From: DATJZH01 sp035499215
GTDB taxonomy: Bacteria > Actinomycetota > Actinomycetes > Streptosporangiales > Streptosporangiaceae
NCBI GenBank assembly: GCA_035499215.1
Contig: DATJZH010000194.1
Coordinates: 1 to 29,561, forward strand
DNA length: 29,561 nucleotides
Direction of reading: 5' to 3'
In this document: positions 8,997-15,497 of the stretch, one piece after another
How positions within the stretch are numbered: the stretch's first letter is position 1
How the letters are laid out: each line of letters starts with the position of its first letter
The notes under the pieces: model-generated
Told to the model about the DNA's origin: nothing
Database searches by the model: none
The model's input: only the letters and a program-made list of their open reading frames with translations
Made by a program: the position numbers and the translations under genes

Positions 8997-9019
8997 ACCA
9001 TAGCGAGCGGTACTGACAA
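8997..9019 (-). promoter_or_regulatory. PafBC-type (RecA-NDp) DNA-damage promoter for the HNH-dnaE2 operon
   Basis: The minus strand reads TTGTCAGTA, then 8 nt, then TATGGT. The published RecA-NDp motif (as recalled) is tTGTCRgtg-N8-TAnnnT, so the spacing is exact and only one base of the first box differs. It is the promoter class used by the PafBC activator for LexA-independent damage induction in mycobacteria and relatives. It lies 87 nt upstream of the HNH start codon. No LexA-like palindrome was seen in this 210-nt intergenic stretch. Confidence 0.65.
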
Positions 9020-9120
9020 AACGATCTATGCTCGAATATGGATTTGAAATACTGTCATGAGGTATGCGCTGATCAGCCGTCGCGGGCCCGGTTTAACAGC
9101 CGGCAAGCCGTGTTAGGTCG

Positions 9121-10584
9121 TCAGTCGTAGCTGGCCTCGATCAGCCAGTGGCCGTCCTGCACGACCGCCAGCCAGGCGGTCCCGTCCTCGGTGACGAGCT
9201 GGAACCTGGCCCGCCTGCGGGCACGGCGCGGATCCCACCACCGTTCGGTAACCGGCCACGGTCCGGCCCAGGAGGTCACCGCGAGCGGCGGCGCGCCGCC
9301 GGCCGAAAGCCTGGCAGGGAAGCCGGACAACTGAACGCGCCCGGTGATGGTCACTGGCGTCCCTGAGCTGTCGGTGATCCTGGCCGGCAGCGGGGCCGGA
9401 TACACCGTGGCCGGTGCCGGCGCGGGGATCCTTCCCGGCCAGGGCCGGCTGGTCGGGAGCAGGGGGACCTCGACGTCGCCGAAGGGGACCAGTAGCACCT
9501 GGTCAGCCGGGCTGCGCCCGCCTGACAGGACCGGCCGGGTCACGCCACCGTGCCCGAGCATCGCCTGAACCCGCACGGCGGCCCGCGCGACCCGGTCGCT
9601 GATCACCGCATCGCCCCACAGGCCAAGCTGACGGCCCTCAGCCCGGGTAAGCTGGTCCGGGGTCAGTCGCAGCAGGGTGATCCCACCGACCCCCGCTGCC
9701 TCGTTTGGCGTCTTCTTGCCCGCCGGACCGGGGCCGCTGCCATGCCCGTCACTGGCGCCTGCGTCCTGCCCAGCCCGCCACCCCTCCAGCTGCCAGCGCA
9801 CCCGCTCGGCCACCGCGAGCGCGGAGAGCACCCCGTCGTGGCGCCACAGCCGGGCGATCTCCTGCCCGTTCCCGCATACCACCTGAACTTGTATTCGCAC
9901 GCAGGCAAGTCCGCGCGCGGCAAGGCCGGCGTGCAACTGATCGGCAAGCGCCTTGGCGGCGAATACCACGGGCTCGGACTGCTCCGCTGGCGGGTCGAAC
10001 TCCCGCTGGACGGAAAGTTCGGCCGCGGGAGGGCGGGGTGCCAGCGGCCGTGGGTCCAGCCCGCGGGCGAGCCGATGAGCGAGCGCTCCCTGCGTTCCGA
10101 ACCGATTTGCCGCCTCGGCGGCCGGCAGCGCAGCGAATTCGCCCAGGGTCGTGATGCCCAGCCTGGGCAGCAAGGCGTCAAGCTCCGGGATCTGCAGCGC
10201 GGCGACCGGAAGCGGGGCGAGGAACGCAGCCGCCCCACCCGGCGGAACCATGGCTCCGGACGGTTCTTTTCCGGCGGCCAGCAGCGCGGCGAACATGCCG
10301 TCGGCGATGCCGATCCGGCAGTCGAGCCCGCGCCCGGTCACGGCTTCGCTGATCTTTCTCGCGAGTTCCTCTTCCCCGCCGAAATACCGGGCCGGGCCCC
10401 GGACGGCGATCGCGCAGATACCGGGCCGCAGCACTTCCACCTGCGGGCAGAAACCTTCCACCACGCTTACCACTTGCTCGAACTCCCGCGCTCCGGGCCC
10501 TGCCTGGTCATCTTGAGCCGTCGGCGGCCAGCCGGGGCAGGACACAGCGAGGACTCGCCACCGCGCGCCGTGAACCGTGCTCAT
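9121..10584 (-). CDS. imuB: ImuB, catalytically inactive Y-family polymerase-like mutasome hub
   Basis: A 487-residue member of the ImuB family, which bridges DnaE2 to the beta clamp and to ImuA' during translesion synthesis. The N-terminal Y-family fold begins RVLAVSCPGWPP, where active polymerases carry the metal-binding acidic residues, so it should be catalytically dead. A palm/thumb region with LPRLGITTLGEFAALP (helix-hairpin-helix type, about 139-154) follows. QLGLWG at 319-324 matches the beta-clamp-binding motif of actinobacterial ImuB. The C-terminal part is the usual ImuB extension. The start is ATG 10584, whose ATGA overlaps the stop of the short bridge ORF between imuA and imuB. 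HNH and dnaE2 follow downstream after a 210-nt gap. Confidence 0.93.
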   Translation of the reverse strand: MSTVHGARWRVLAVSCPGWPPTAQDDQAGPGAREFEQVVSVVEGFCPQVEVLRPGICAIAVRGPARYFGGEEELARKISEAVTGRGLDCRIGIADGMFAALLAAGKEPSGAMVPPGGAAAFLAPLPVAALQIPELDALLPRLGITTLGEFAALPAAEAANRFGTQGALAHRLARGLDPRPLAPRPPAAELSVQREFDPPAEQSEPVVFAAKALADQLHAGLAARGLACVRIQVQVVCGNGQEIARLWRHDGVLSALAVAERVRWQLEGWRAGQDAGASDGHGSGPGPAGKKTPNEAAGVGGITLLRLTPDQLTRAEGRQLGLWGDAVISDRVARAAVRVQAMLGHGGVTRPVLSGGRSPADQVLLVPFGDVEVPLLPTSRPWPGRIPAPAPATVYPAPLPARITDSSGTPVTITGRVQLSGFPARLSAGGAPPLAVTSWAGPWPVTERWWDPRRARRRARFQLVTEDGTAWLAVVQDGHWLIEASYD

Positions 10585-10626
10585 CTGGTATCGACCGTGC
10601 TCATCTGGTACCGACCGTGCTCATCG
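10574..10626. repeat. 20-bp tandem repeat across the imuB start codon
   Basis: On the plus strand ACCGTGCTCATCTGGTA-Y-CG is repeated at 10574-10593 and 10594-10613, with a partial third copy to 10626. On the coding strand each copy supplies an ATGAGCACGGT, so the imuB start region (MSTV) exists two to three times. Only the last copy is in frame with imuB. Confidence 0.8.
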
Positions 10627-10703
10627 CGATCACGCTGCGGTGATCGGGTACCGGCTGCGGCCCCACGGTGCTGGCTGTGCTCATCGGTACCGGCCGCGGT
10701 CAT
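10581..10703 (-). CDS. 40-codon bridge ORF translationally coupling imuA to imuB
   Basis: A short frame begins with ATG at 10703-10701, overlapping the imuA stop as ATGA. It ends with TGA at 10583-10581, overlapping the imuB start as ATGA. It thus fills the gap between the two mutasome genes exactly. The predicted 40-residue product is hydrophilic (many R, D, H, Q) with no recognisable domain, and its last residues (MSTVDTR) derive from the tandem repeat that also makes the imuB start. It may exist only to carry ribosomes by termination-reinitiation from imuA to imuB; a functional micropeptide is not excluded. No Shine-Dalgarno is needed or seen. Confidence 0.5.
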   Translation of the reverse strand: MTAAGTDEHSQHRGAAAGTRSPQRDRDEHGRYQMSTVDTR

Positions 10704-11440
10704 CCGGTACTGCGCCCCTGCCAGGAGGCGGTGACCGCGGCGAGATCGTCCCTGGCTCGGTCGGTCACGATGGCTACCGATCCGTCCGGGGCCGGCAGCC
10801 ACAGCCACCGCGTCCGCGCCCGCTCCCACGCACCCCGCCCGTCTGCGACCACCTCAACCCTGCGGGCGCGCAGCCGCCCGTGCCCGTCGCCGATCCCGGT
10901 CCACTCCTGCCGGGCGATGCGCAGCCGGGCGGCCGCGCCGTCCCAGTCCCCCGCCACCACGAGCACGCTCCCGTACCGGCGGATCGCCGCCTCAATTTTC
11001 CGTCGCAACTGCGCCGACGGCCGCTGCGGCGGGCGCAGGAGAACAATCTCGAAACCGTCCAGCAGCGATGCAGCCACCTGCGGCCAGCCGGTACCAGGGT
11101 CCGCGATCAGCAGCAGCCGGTCCGGATCCAGGCCCACGTCGGCAGCGGCCCGCACCCCCAGCTCTGGCAGCCCGGCTACCGCGCACCATGCACCGTCCGC
11201 CGACGCCCCGGCGGCTAGCGCCAGGCACAGCAGGCTCCAGCACCCTGCCGCTACCACTGAGCCGCGTTGCAGACCGCCCCCAGGCAGCAGCTCGCGCAGC
11301 GCGGGGAGTACCGGCAGAATGTCCTTCCCCGGCAGAACCGGCGCAACCTCGCCGCCTGGCGGCACGGCGCCCGCTGGCGGCGCGGCGCCCGCATGGTGCT
11401 GTGCAGACAGCGCCGTGACCTGCGCGATCCCGGCTCCCAT
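10700..11440 (-). CDS. imuA: ImuA' (RecA-like mutasome accessory protein)
   Basis: A 246-residue protein in the actinobacterial ImuA' position, directly upstream of imuB. The fold looks RecA-like but degenerate: LLPGGGLQRGSVVAAGCWSL is where RecA has its Walker A loop, and no intact GxxxxGK[T/S] is present. Later segments (RLLLIADPGTGWPQVAASLLDGFEIVLLRPP and similar) match the ImuA'/SulA-like pattern. The protein stimulates translesion synthesis by contacting ImuB and RecA in relatives (family knowledge). I chose ATG 11440 because the predicted transcription start falls on it. Upstream in-frame codons would lie inside the promoter and LexA box. The stop overlaps the ATG of a bridge ORF leading to imuB. 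Confidence 0.85.
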   Translation of the reverse strand: MGAGIAQVTALSAQHHAGAAPPAGAVPPGGEVAPVLPGKDILPVLPALRELLPGGGLQRGSVVAAGCWSLLCLALAAGASADGAWCAVAGLPELGVRAAADVGLDPDRLLLIADPGTGWPQVAASLLDGFEIVLLRPPQRPSAQLRRKIEAAIRRYGSVLVVAGDWDGAAARLRIARQEWTGIGDGHGRLRARRVEVVADGRGAWERARTRWLWLPAPDGSVAIVTDRARDDLAAVTASWQGRSTG

Positions 11441-11446
11441 GGCATG

Positions 11447-11476
11447 ATTATCGAACAAAATTTCGATTGCTGTCAA
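11447..11476 (-). promoter_or_regulatory. imuA promoter, probably giving a leaderless mRNA
   Basis: On the minus strand TTGACA (11476-11471) and GATAAT (11452-11447) are separated by 18 nt, close to the sigma-70-type consensus. The A of the imuA ATG (11440) is the seventh base after the -10 box, where transcription would be expected to start. There is no room for a Shine-Dalgarno, so translation would be leaderless, as is common in actinobacteria. Confidence 0.6.
11451..11466 (-). promoter_or_regulatory. LexA operator (SOS box) inside the imuA promoter
   Basis: TCGAACAAAATTTCGA matches the actinobacterial SOS box TCGAAC-N4-GTTCGA with one mismatch in the second half-site. It occupies the spacer and the first bases of the -10 box, where bound LexA would block RNA polymerase. 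imuA-imuB are LexA-controlled in mycobacteria, so site and gene agree. Confidence 0.75.
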
Positions 11477-11567
11477 GCACAGCGGTCATCACCAGGTCCG
11501 TCCTCACGCGCCGTTACGACGCGAGCGCCGAAGCGGTGGCGGCTGCTGTCATCTCGGGAGGCTTGCG

Positions 11568-11864
11568 CTAACCAGACTGAATCAGCTCGATGTCGATGAC
11601 CTCGGTTCTCCCAATAGCCCTGTCTCTTTCATCAGCCAGGGACGTCCGCCGCTTATCGGTCAGGTATCCATCAATTGCCTCCGCGGACGGGAACTCGAAG
11701 AACTGGATCTCAAGCGGCTGCCCGCCGGATCCGCTGCTTCTCGCACGCTGCAGCACCCGGCCTCCGTGTTCGGAAACGAGGCCCAGAACCCGGTCCTCGT
11801 AGGCGATGAGGGCTTCATCCGCGCCAGGTCGCGCCCATAGCAAAACGCAAAACGTCAGGCTCAT
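11568..11864 (-). CDS. Small DUF1330/dimeric alpha-beta barrel-like protein
   Basis: A 98-residue protein beginning MSLTFCVLLWARPG, with a middle helix (LIAYEDRVLGLVSEHGGRVL), the strand EIQFFEFPSAEAIDGYL and a terminal EVIDIELI strand. This strand-helix-strand-strand-helix-strand order and the FPSAEAI segment resemble DUF1330/NIPSNAP-type dimeric ferredoxin-like barrels, whose roles are mostly unknown. The frame is open for 30 codons further upstream, but that extension is Arg/Cys-rich and unlike the family, so I chose ATG 11864; its ribosome site is weak. The gene has its own 127-nt gap to the imuA promoter and is not obviously part of the mutasome cluster. Confidence 0.6.
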   Translation of the reverse strand: MSLTFCVLLWARPGADEALIAYEDRVLGLVSEHGGRVLQRARSSGSGGQPLEIQFFEFPSAEAIDGYLTDKRRTSLADERDRAIGRTEVIDIELIQSG

Positions 11865-12032
11865 GCCCGGTGCCCGGGATCCCAGCAAGACATGAGTAGT
11901 TGCATGGCAACAGAATGCCCGATCCCGGCAGCCGCCGGCCCCTGGGATCTGCATGGCTCATGCCAAAGCGCCAGGATTTCCCGCGGGGCGCTGACATGGC
12001 GACGGCGGCGGCTAGCATCGGCGGGTTGACGG

Positions 12033-12689
12033 CTAGCGTGCCAGTGCGGCGACGGTGTCCGGGGTTAGCTCAGCGAGGCCGGCGAGGGTGAGCCGGGCTG
12101 CATTGAGCGCGTCCGGGTCGGGCGGGTATCTCGGCTGGGGGATCGCGATGACCTGCACCCCTGCGGTGGCGGCTGAACGCAGTCCGTTCGTCGAGTCCTC
12201 CACCGCGGCGCACCGTTGCGGCCGACGGCCCAGCCGATCTGCCACGGCGAGGTAGATATCGGGTGCCGGCTTGCCGCGCGCGACCTGCTCGGTTGACATG
12301 GCGGTCACGAAGGAGGTCCGCAGGGACGCGGCGTCCAGAGCGGCGGCGATCAGTGACGGCGGTGATGAGCTCGCCAGTCCCAGCGGCCAGTGTGCGGCCA
12401 GCGCCCGGACTGCCCCGACCGCACCCGGCATGAGCGGCAGATGATCAGTGTAGCGGGCAACCATGCGCTCAATGACCAGCGTCGCGATCATCGCGGGCGG
12501 CAGGCCGACGCCGAGGTCCTCGCGAAGGTACCGGGCCCATTCCCCGGTGCTCATGCCCATGAGCCGGAGCTGCGCATCCGGTGCCCAGTGACCGCCGTGC
12601 TCGGCTACCACCTGCCGGCGCACCTGCTCCCACGCTGGCTCCGAGTCGACGAGCACGCCGTCTAGGTCGAACACGACTGCCTCGATCAT
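12033..12689 (-). CDS. HAD-superfamily phosphatase, beta-phosphoglucomutase-like
   Basis: A 218-residue HAD hydrolase with all four motifs: FDLDGVLVDSE (D8 nucleophile and D10 acid/base), the SSSPPS motif II near residue 102, RGKPAPD with the motif III lysine, and EDSTNG supplying motif IV acids. A helical cap domain occupies about residues 18-85, as in subclass IA phosphoglycolate or sugar-phosphate phosphatases and beta-phosphoglucomutases. The substrate cannot be decided. It is preceded by a 253-nt gap to the GalT-like gene in which I found no convincing gene. The length is normal for the family. Confidence 0.88.
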   Translation of the reverse strand: MIEAVVFDLDGVLVDSEPAWEQVRRQVVAEHGGHWAPDAQLRLMGMSTGEWARYLREDLGVGLPPAMIATLVIERMVARYTDHLPLMPGAVGAVRALAAHWPLGLASSSPPSLIAAALDAASLRTSFVTAMSTEQVARGKPAPDIYLAVADRLGRRPQRCAAVEDSTNGLRSAATAGVQVIAIPQPRYPPDPDALNAARLTLAGLAELTPDTVAALAR

Positions 12690-12942
12690 TCGTCCACTAT
12701 GCCCGCCTCGCTACGAGACATCGTTACGGCTACAGGCCTTTCGGGGCAACGGCCTCCGGATTTCCGGTCGCGTCGTCGCTCGACCAGCAGCGGAGTCCCG
12801 CAGGATCGCCCAGGCCAGGAGGTGCAGGCGCCGCCGGGGCAGTCCGGCTGCCGCCAGCTGTGCTCCGGGTATCGCGGCCGAGCCCGGCCAGGTCCAGTTC
12901 CCCGAGATCATCCTGCCGGAGGCGGGCGGACCACCGCGTGAC

Positions 12943-13971
12943 CTAGAACCTGGCCCGAACGCCATCCGCCACTTCCTCTGGGCTCAGATCGATCAGTGCC
13001 TCTCCGTAGATGCGCTCGAAATAGGTGGCATCGCTGCGATACATGGGCTCCGGGTTCGACCGGCTGAGCACCTTAAGCACAACCTGGTACCCGTTCTCCT
13101 GCGCCTGCGGCCCGCCGCCGATCACGCCGAAGTTGAACGAGGTCAGGTTCCAGGCCCTGAAAGCGGCCAGGACCTGGGAGAGCCCCTGCCCCAGCGCGCG
13201 GCTGTCCTCTTCAGTCAGGTCGGTCACATCAGCTGCCCCGCACACCACTCCCCAGACCTCGTGGAACCCGCTTGGCGCAAAGGGGGTCAGCCAGGCAACC
13301 CGGCCGACATGTCCCACCCATCGAGGACCGCCGGCCTCCTGTTCGACCAGGGTGGCCCAGTAGGATCCGTGCCTCTTCTTCTTCCATTCTCTCGACTGCT
13401 CTGCTTGAAGTCGCTGGCCGGTCAGGCCGTAAGCGTCGTGAGCGGACTGGAGATGGGGATGAATAACAGAGGCGCCCGACGGCGGAAGGTAGTTGCCGCT
13501 GACCGAACTCCACACGGCCGCCGAGTCCAGGCGCCGCACAGCCTGAGCATGTCGGACCATGACGGCGAGGGCGTCCCCGACGATGGACGGCGTTAGGTCA
13601 TCCAGGTCGAGGAAGTGCCGTTCGGGGTCATAGATACAGACCGCGCTATGGGTGGCGTACGCCATCAGGTTGGGCACTACCACGGCCTTGCCGAGGCGGA
13701 TGCGACCCTCGGTCGTGAGCTCGGCGGGAAAGGGGGAGGTAGCCGTCTCGAGGTGCTCGATGTCGAACGGGCAGAAGGCGGGCTTCGCCGTGAGTTCGGT
13801 CAGGTCCGGCCGCCTCCGAGGCTGGAGCTTCGCCCCGGTGAGGATCCGTGCGCTCGCCCCTGTCAGCGGGTCCCGCCGCCAGCGCAGCCGTACTCGGGTC
13901 CAAGTCCCGCCAGCGGTCAGATCAGGGACTCTCGCCTCAAGGTCTCGTTCCTCGAAGTCGATCGCAGCCAC
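12943..13971 (-). CDS. GalT-like nucleotidyltransferase/phosphorylase of the HIT superfamily
   Basis: A 342-residue protein with VIHPHLQS (169-176), matching the catalytic HPH-Q of galactose-1-phosphate uridylyltransferases. In these the second His is uridylylated or adenylylated. An N-terminal CPFDIEHLETATSPFP (67-82) corresponds to the GalT segment that normally carries a CxxC zinc pair; here only one Cys remains, followed by a His. A second HIT-like half covers about 215-310. The enzyme probably transfers a nucleotidyl group between sugar phosphates or acts as an ADP/ATP phosphorylase; specificity is unknown. No other galactose (Leloir) genes are next to it. It is transcribed divergently from the CBS protein across a 218-nt gap. 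Confidence 0.7.
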   Translation of the reverse strand: MAAIDFEERDLEARVPDLTAGGTWTRVRLRWRRDPLTGASARILTGAKLQPRRRPDLTELTAKPAFCPFDIEHLETATSPFPAELTTEGRIRLGKAVVVPNLMAYATHSAVCIYDPERHFLDLDDLTPSIVGDALAVMVRHAQAVRRLDSAAVWSSVSGNYLPPSGASVIHPHLQSAHDAYGLTGQRLQAEQSREWKKKRHGSYWATLVEQEAGGPRWVGHVGRVAWLTPFAPSGFHEVWGVVCGAADVTDLTEEDSRALGQGLSQVLAAFRAWNLTSFNFGVIGGGPQAQENGYQVVLKVLSRSNPEPMYRSDATYFERIYGEALIDLSPEEVADGVRARF

Positions 13972-14189
13972 GGCAAGAGCCTACCGGCGATACCTCAGGA
14001 GGTGATGTGGGCTGAGGGCTCAGTCAACTCGCAGCGGGAGCACCTCACGCACCCCAGGTGTGACCAGACCTTTCTCGCCGCGATATATCCCCGCGGGTGG
14101 AATGCGACACTGTTTACGGCAGCTTCCGGTACAGGCATGGCCGGATCTTCCAAGGGGATCTCGCCGAGATCCCGGAAACGGAGCGGATC

Positions 14190-14627
14190 ATGACGGGAGC
14201 ATCTGCGCAGGAGCCGTCCTTGCGGCCACATGTTCCGGTAACGGCCGCGGACGTCATGGAGCCAGCGCTGACCACTGTGGAACCGAACGACCACGCGGCA
14301 GCCGCGGCGTACCTGATGAGGCACGCTGGCGCGACGGCTCTGGTGGTCGTGGACGACAACCAGACCAAACGGCCGGTCGGCCTCATCACCGATGCTGACA
14401 TTGTCCGGGCGGTGGCGGACGGGAAGGACGTCAACGACGTCCGGATCCATGACCTGATGACCACGCGCCCGACCGTGATTACCGCGACGACAAGCATCCG
14501 CGACGCGGCCAGATCCATGATGACCGGACATTTCCAGCACCTGCCCGTCGTCGGCGACTCCGGCCTCATCGGGATGGTGGGCATCAGAGATGTCTGCGGA
14601 GCCTTGCTCGATCAGCCCGAGGGATAG
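14190..14627 (+). CDS. Tandem CBS-domain protein (HRP1-like)
   Basis: A 145-residue protein made almost entirely of two CBS motifs: one from VMEPALTTVEPND (22-34) to RPVGLITDADIV (61-72), and one from LMTTRPTVITATTS (89-102) to LIGMVGIRDV (126-135). CBS pairs bind adenine nucleotides or related ligands. Stand-alone pairs include the hypoxic response protein HRP1 of mycobacteria, a DosR-regulon member, so a redox or energy-sensing role would fit the hydrogenase nearby (inference). I chose ATG 14190 because the 31 codons before it do not resemble the family. The Mut7-C gene follows 120 nt downstream on the same strand. Confidence 0.85.
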   Translation: MTGASAQEPSLRPHVPVTAADVMEPALTTVEPNDHAAAAAYLMRHAGATALVVVDDNQTKRPVGLITDADIVRAVADGKDVNDVRIHDLMTTRPTVITATTSIRDAARSMMTGHFQHLPVVGDSGLIGMVGIRDVCGALLDQPEG

Positions 14628-14746
14628 TTCTGCTGGCGAGGGACGTGATGTGCACGGGCAGAATTCGCCCGCGCCTGGCCTGCGTATCCAGCGGGCGACC
14701 ACTTGGGTCATGGGTCCGGCCTGCGAATGCCGGGCATGCTGAGCGG

Positions 14747-15484
14747 GTGGGCAGGCCGGAGGTGAATGTCCGTGTCGCGGATGAGCTGCGGATGTTCCTC
14801 GCGCCGCGTCACCGGCATGGGCAGGTCCGGGTGGCCTGCGATGGCACCTCGTCGCTTGGCCACGTGGTGGAGTCGCTCGGTGTGCCGCTGCCTGAAGTTG
14901 GCAGCCTGGTCGTCAACGGCCAGCCGGCCAAGCCCGGATACCGGCCCGGCGGCGGGGATGTCGTAGAAGTCGGTGCCGTGCGCCGGCCCCAGCGGCTGCC
15001 ATCGGCGCGGTTCATCCTCGACGTCCACCTGGGGACGCTGGCGCGCCGACTGCGCCTTGCTGGCGTGGATGCCAGCTACGCCAATGACCTGGACGATGAC
15101 GCCCTGATCGAGCAGGCGAACGCCGGGCGGCGGGTCTTGCTGACCCGGGACCGCGGGCTGCTGCGCCGAAGAAAGCTGTGGCTAGGCGCCTATGTGCGGG
15201 GCGCGCGGCCGGACGAGCAGCTCCGCGACGTGCTGGACAGGTTCGCCCCGCCGCTGGCGCCGTGGACCCGGTGCACGGCGTGCAACGGGCCGCTGTCACC
15301 GGCCCGCAAGACTGACGTCGAGGCGTTGCTGCGGCCCGGCACGCGCCGAACCTATCAGGCGTTCTCGCGCTGTGCGGCCTGTGGCCGGGTGTACTGGCGG
15401 GGTGCGCACACCAAGCGGCTTGAGGTGATCGTGGAATCGGCAATCCGCGCGGTCAGCGCAGCCGGTCCGCGGCACGACCAGTAG
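14747..15484 (+). CDS. Mut7-C ubiquitin-like / Mut7-C RNase domain protein
   Basis: A 245-residue protein. Residues 6-80 form a ThiS/ubiquitin-like fold (VNVRVADELRMFL to GDVVEVGAV). Residues 88-175 carry a PIN-like Mut7-C RNase domain with RFILDVHLGTLARRLR (88-103) and the conserved VLLTRDRGLLRR (130-141). The C-terminus is a zinc ribbon with CTAC (176-179) and CAAC (209-212). The family is thought to be a toxin-like or RNA-processing nuclease domain; substrates are unknown. The start is uncertain: GTG 14747 gives the full ubiquitin-like domain, GTG 14762 is also possible, and the longer upstream extension from 14645 looks non-coding. It converges on the histidine kinase with only 13 nt between stops. 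Confidence 0.78.
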   Translation: MGRPEVNVRVADELRMFLAPRHRHGQVRVACDGTSSLGHVVESLGVPLPEVGSLVVNGQPAKPGYRPGGGDVVEVGAVRRPQRLPSARFILDVHLGTLARRLRLAGVDASYANDLDDDALIEQANAGRRVLLTRDRGLLRRRKLWLGAYVRGARPDEQLRDVLDRFAPPLAPWTRCTACNGPLSPARKTDVEALLRPGTRRTYQAFSRCAACGRVYWRGAHTKRLEVIVESAIRAVSAAGPRHDQ

Positions 15485-15497
15485 GCGCCGCACCGAT

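Noticed and set aside
9024..9120. Rho-independent terminator after imuB
   Set aside because: Only short imperfect GC-rich inverted repeats without a T tract were found, so no terminator is claimed.
12690..12942. A possible small gene between the HAD phosphatase and the GalT-like gene
   Set aside because: Short frames exist on the minus strand, but none has a ribosome site, recognisable motif or natural composition. The 253 nt are left as intergenic.
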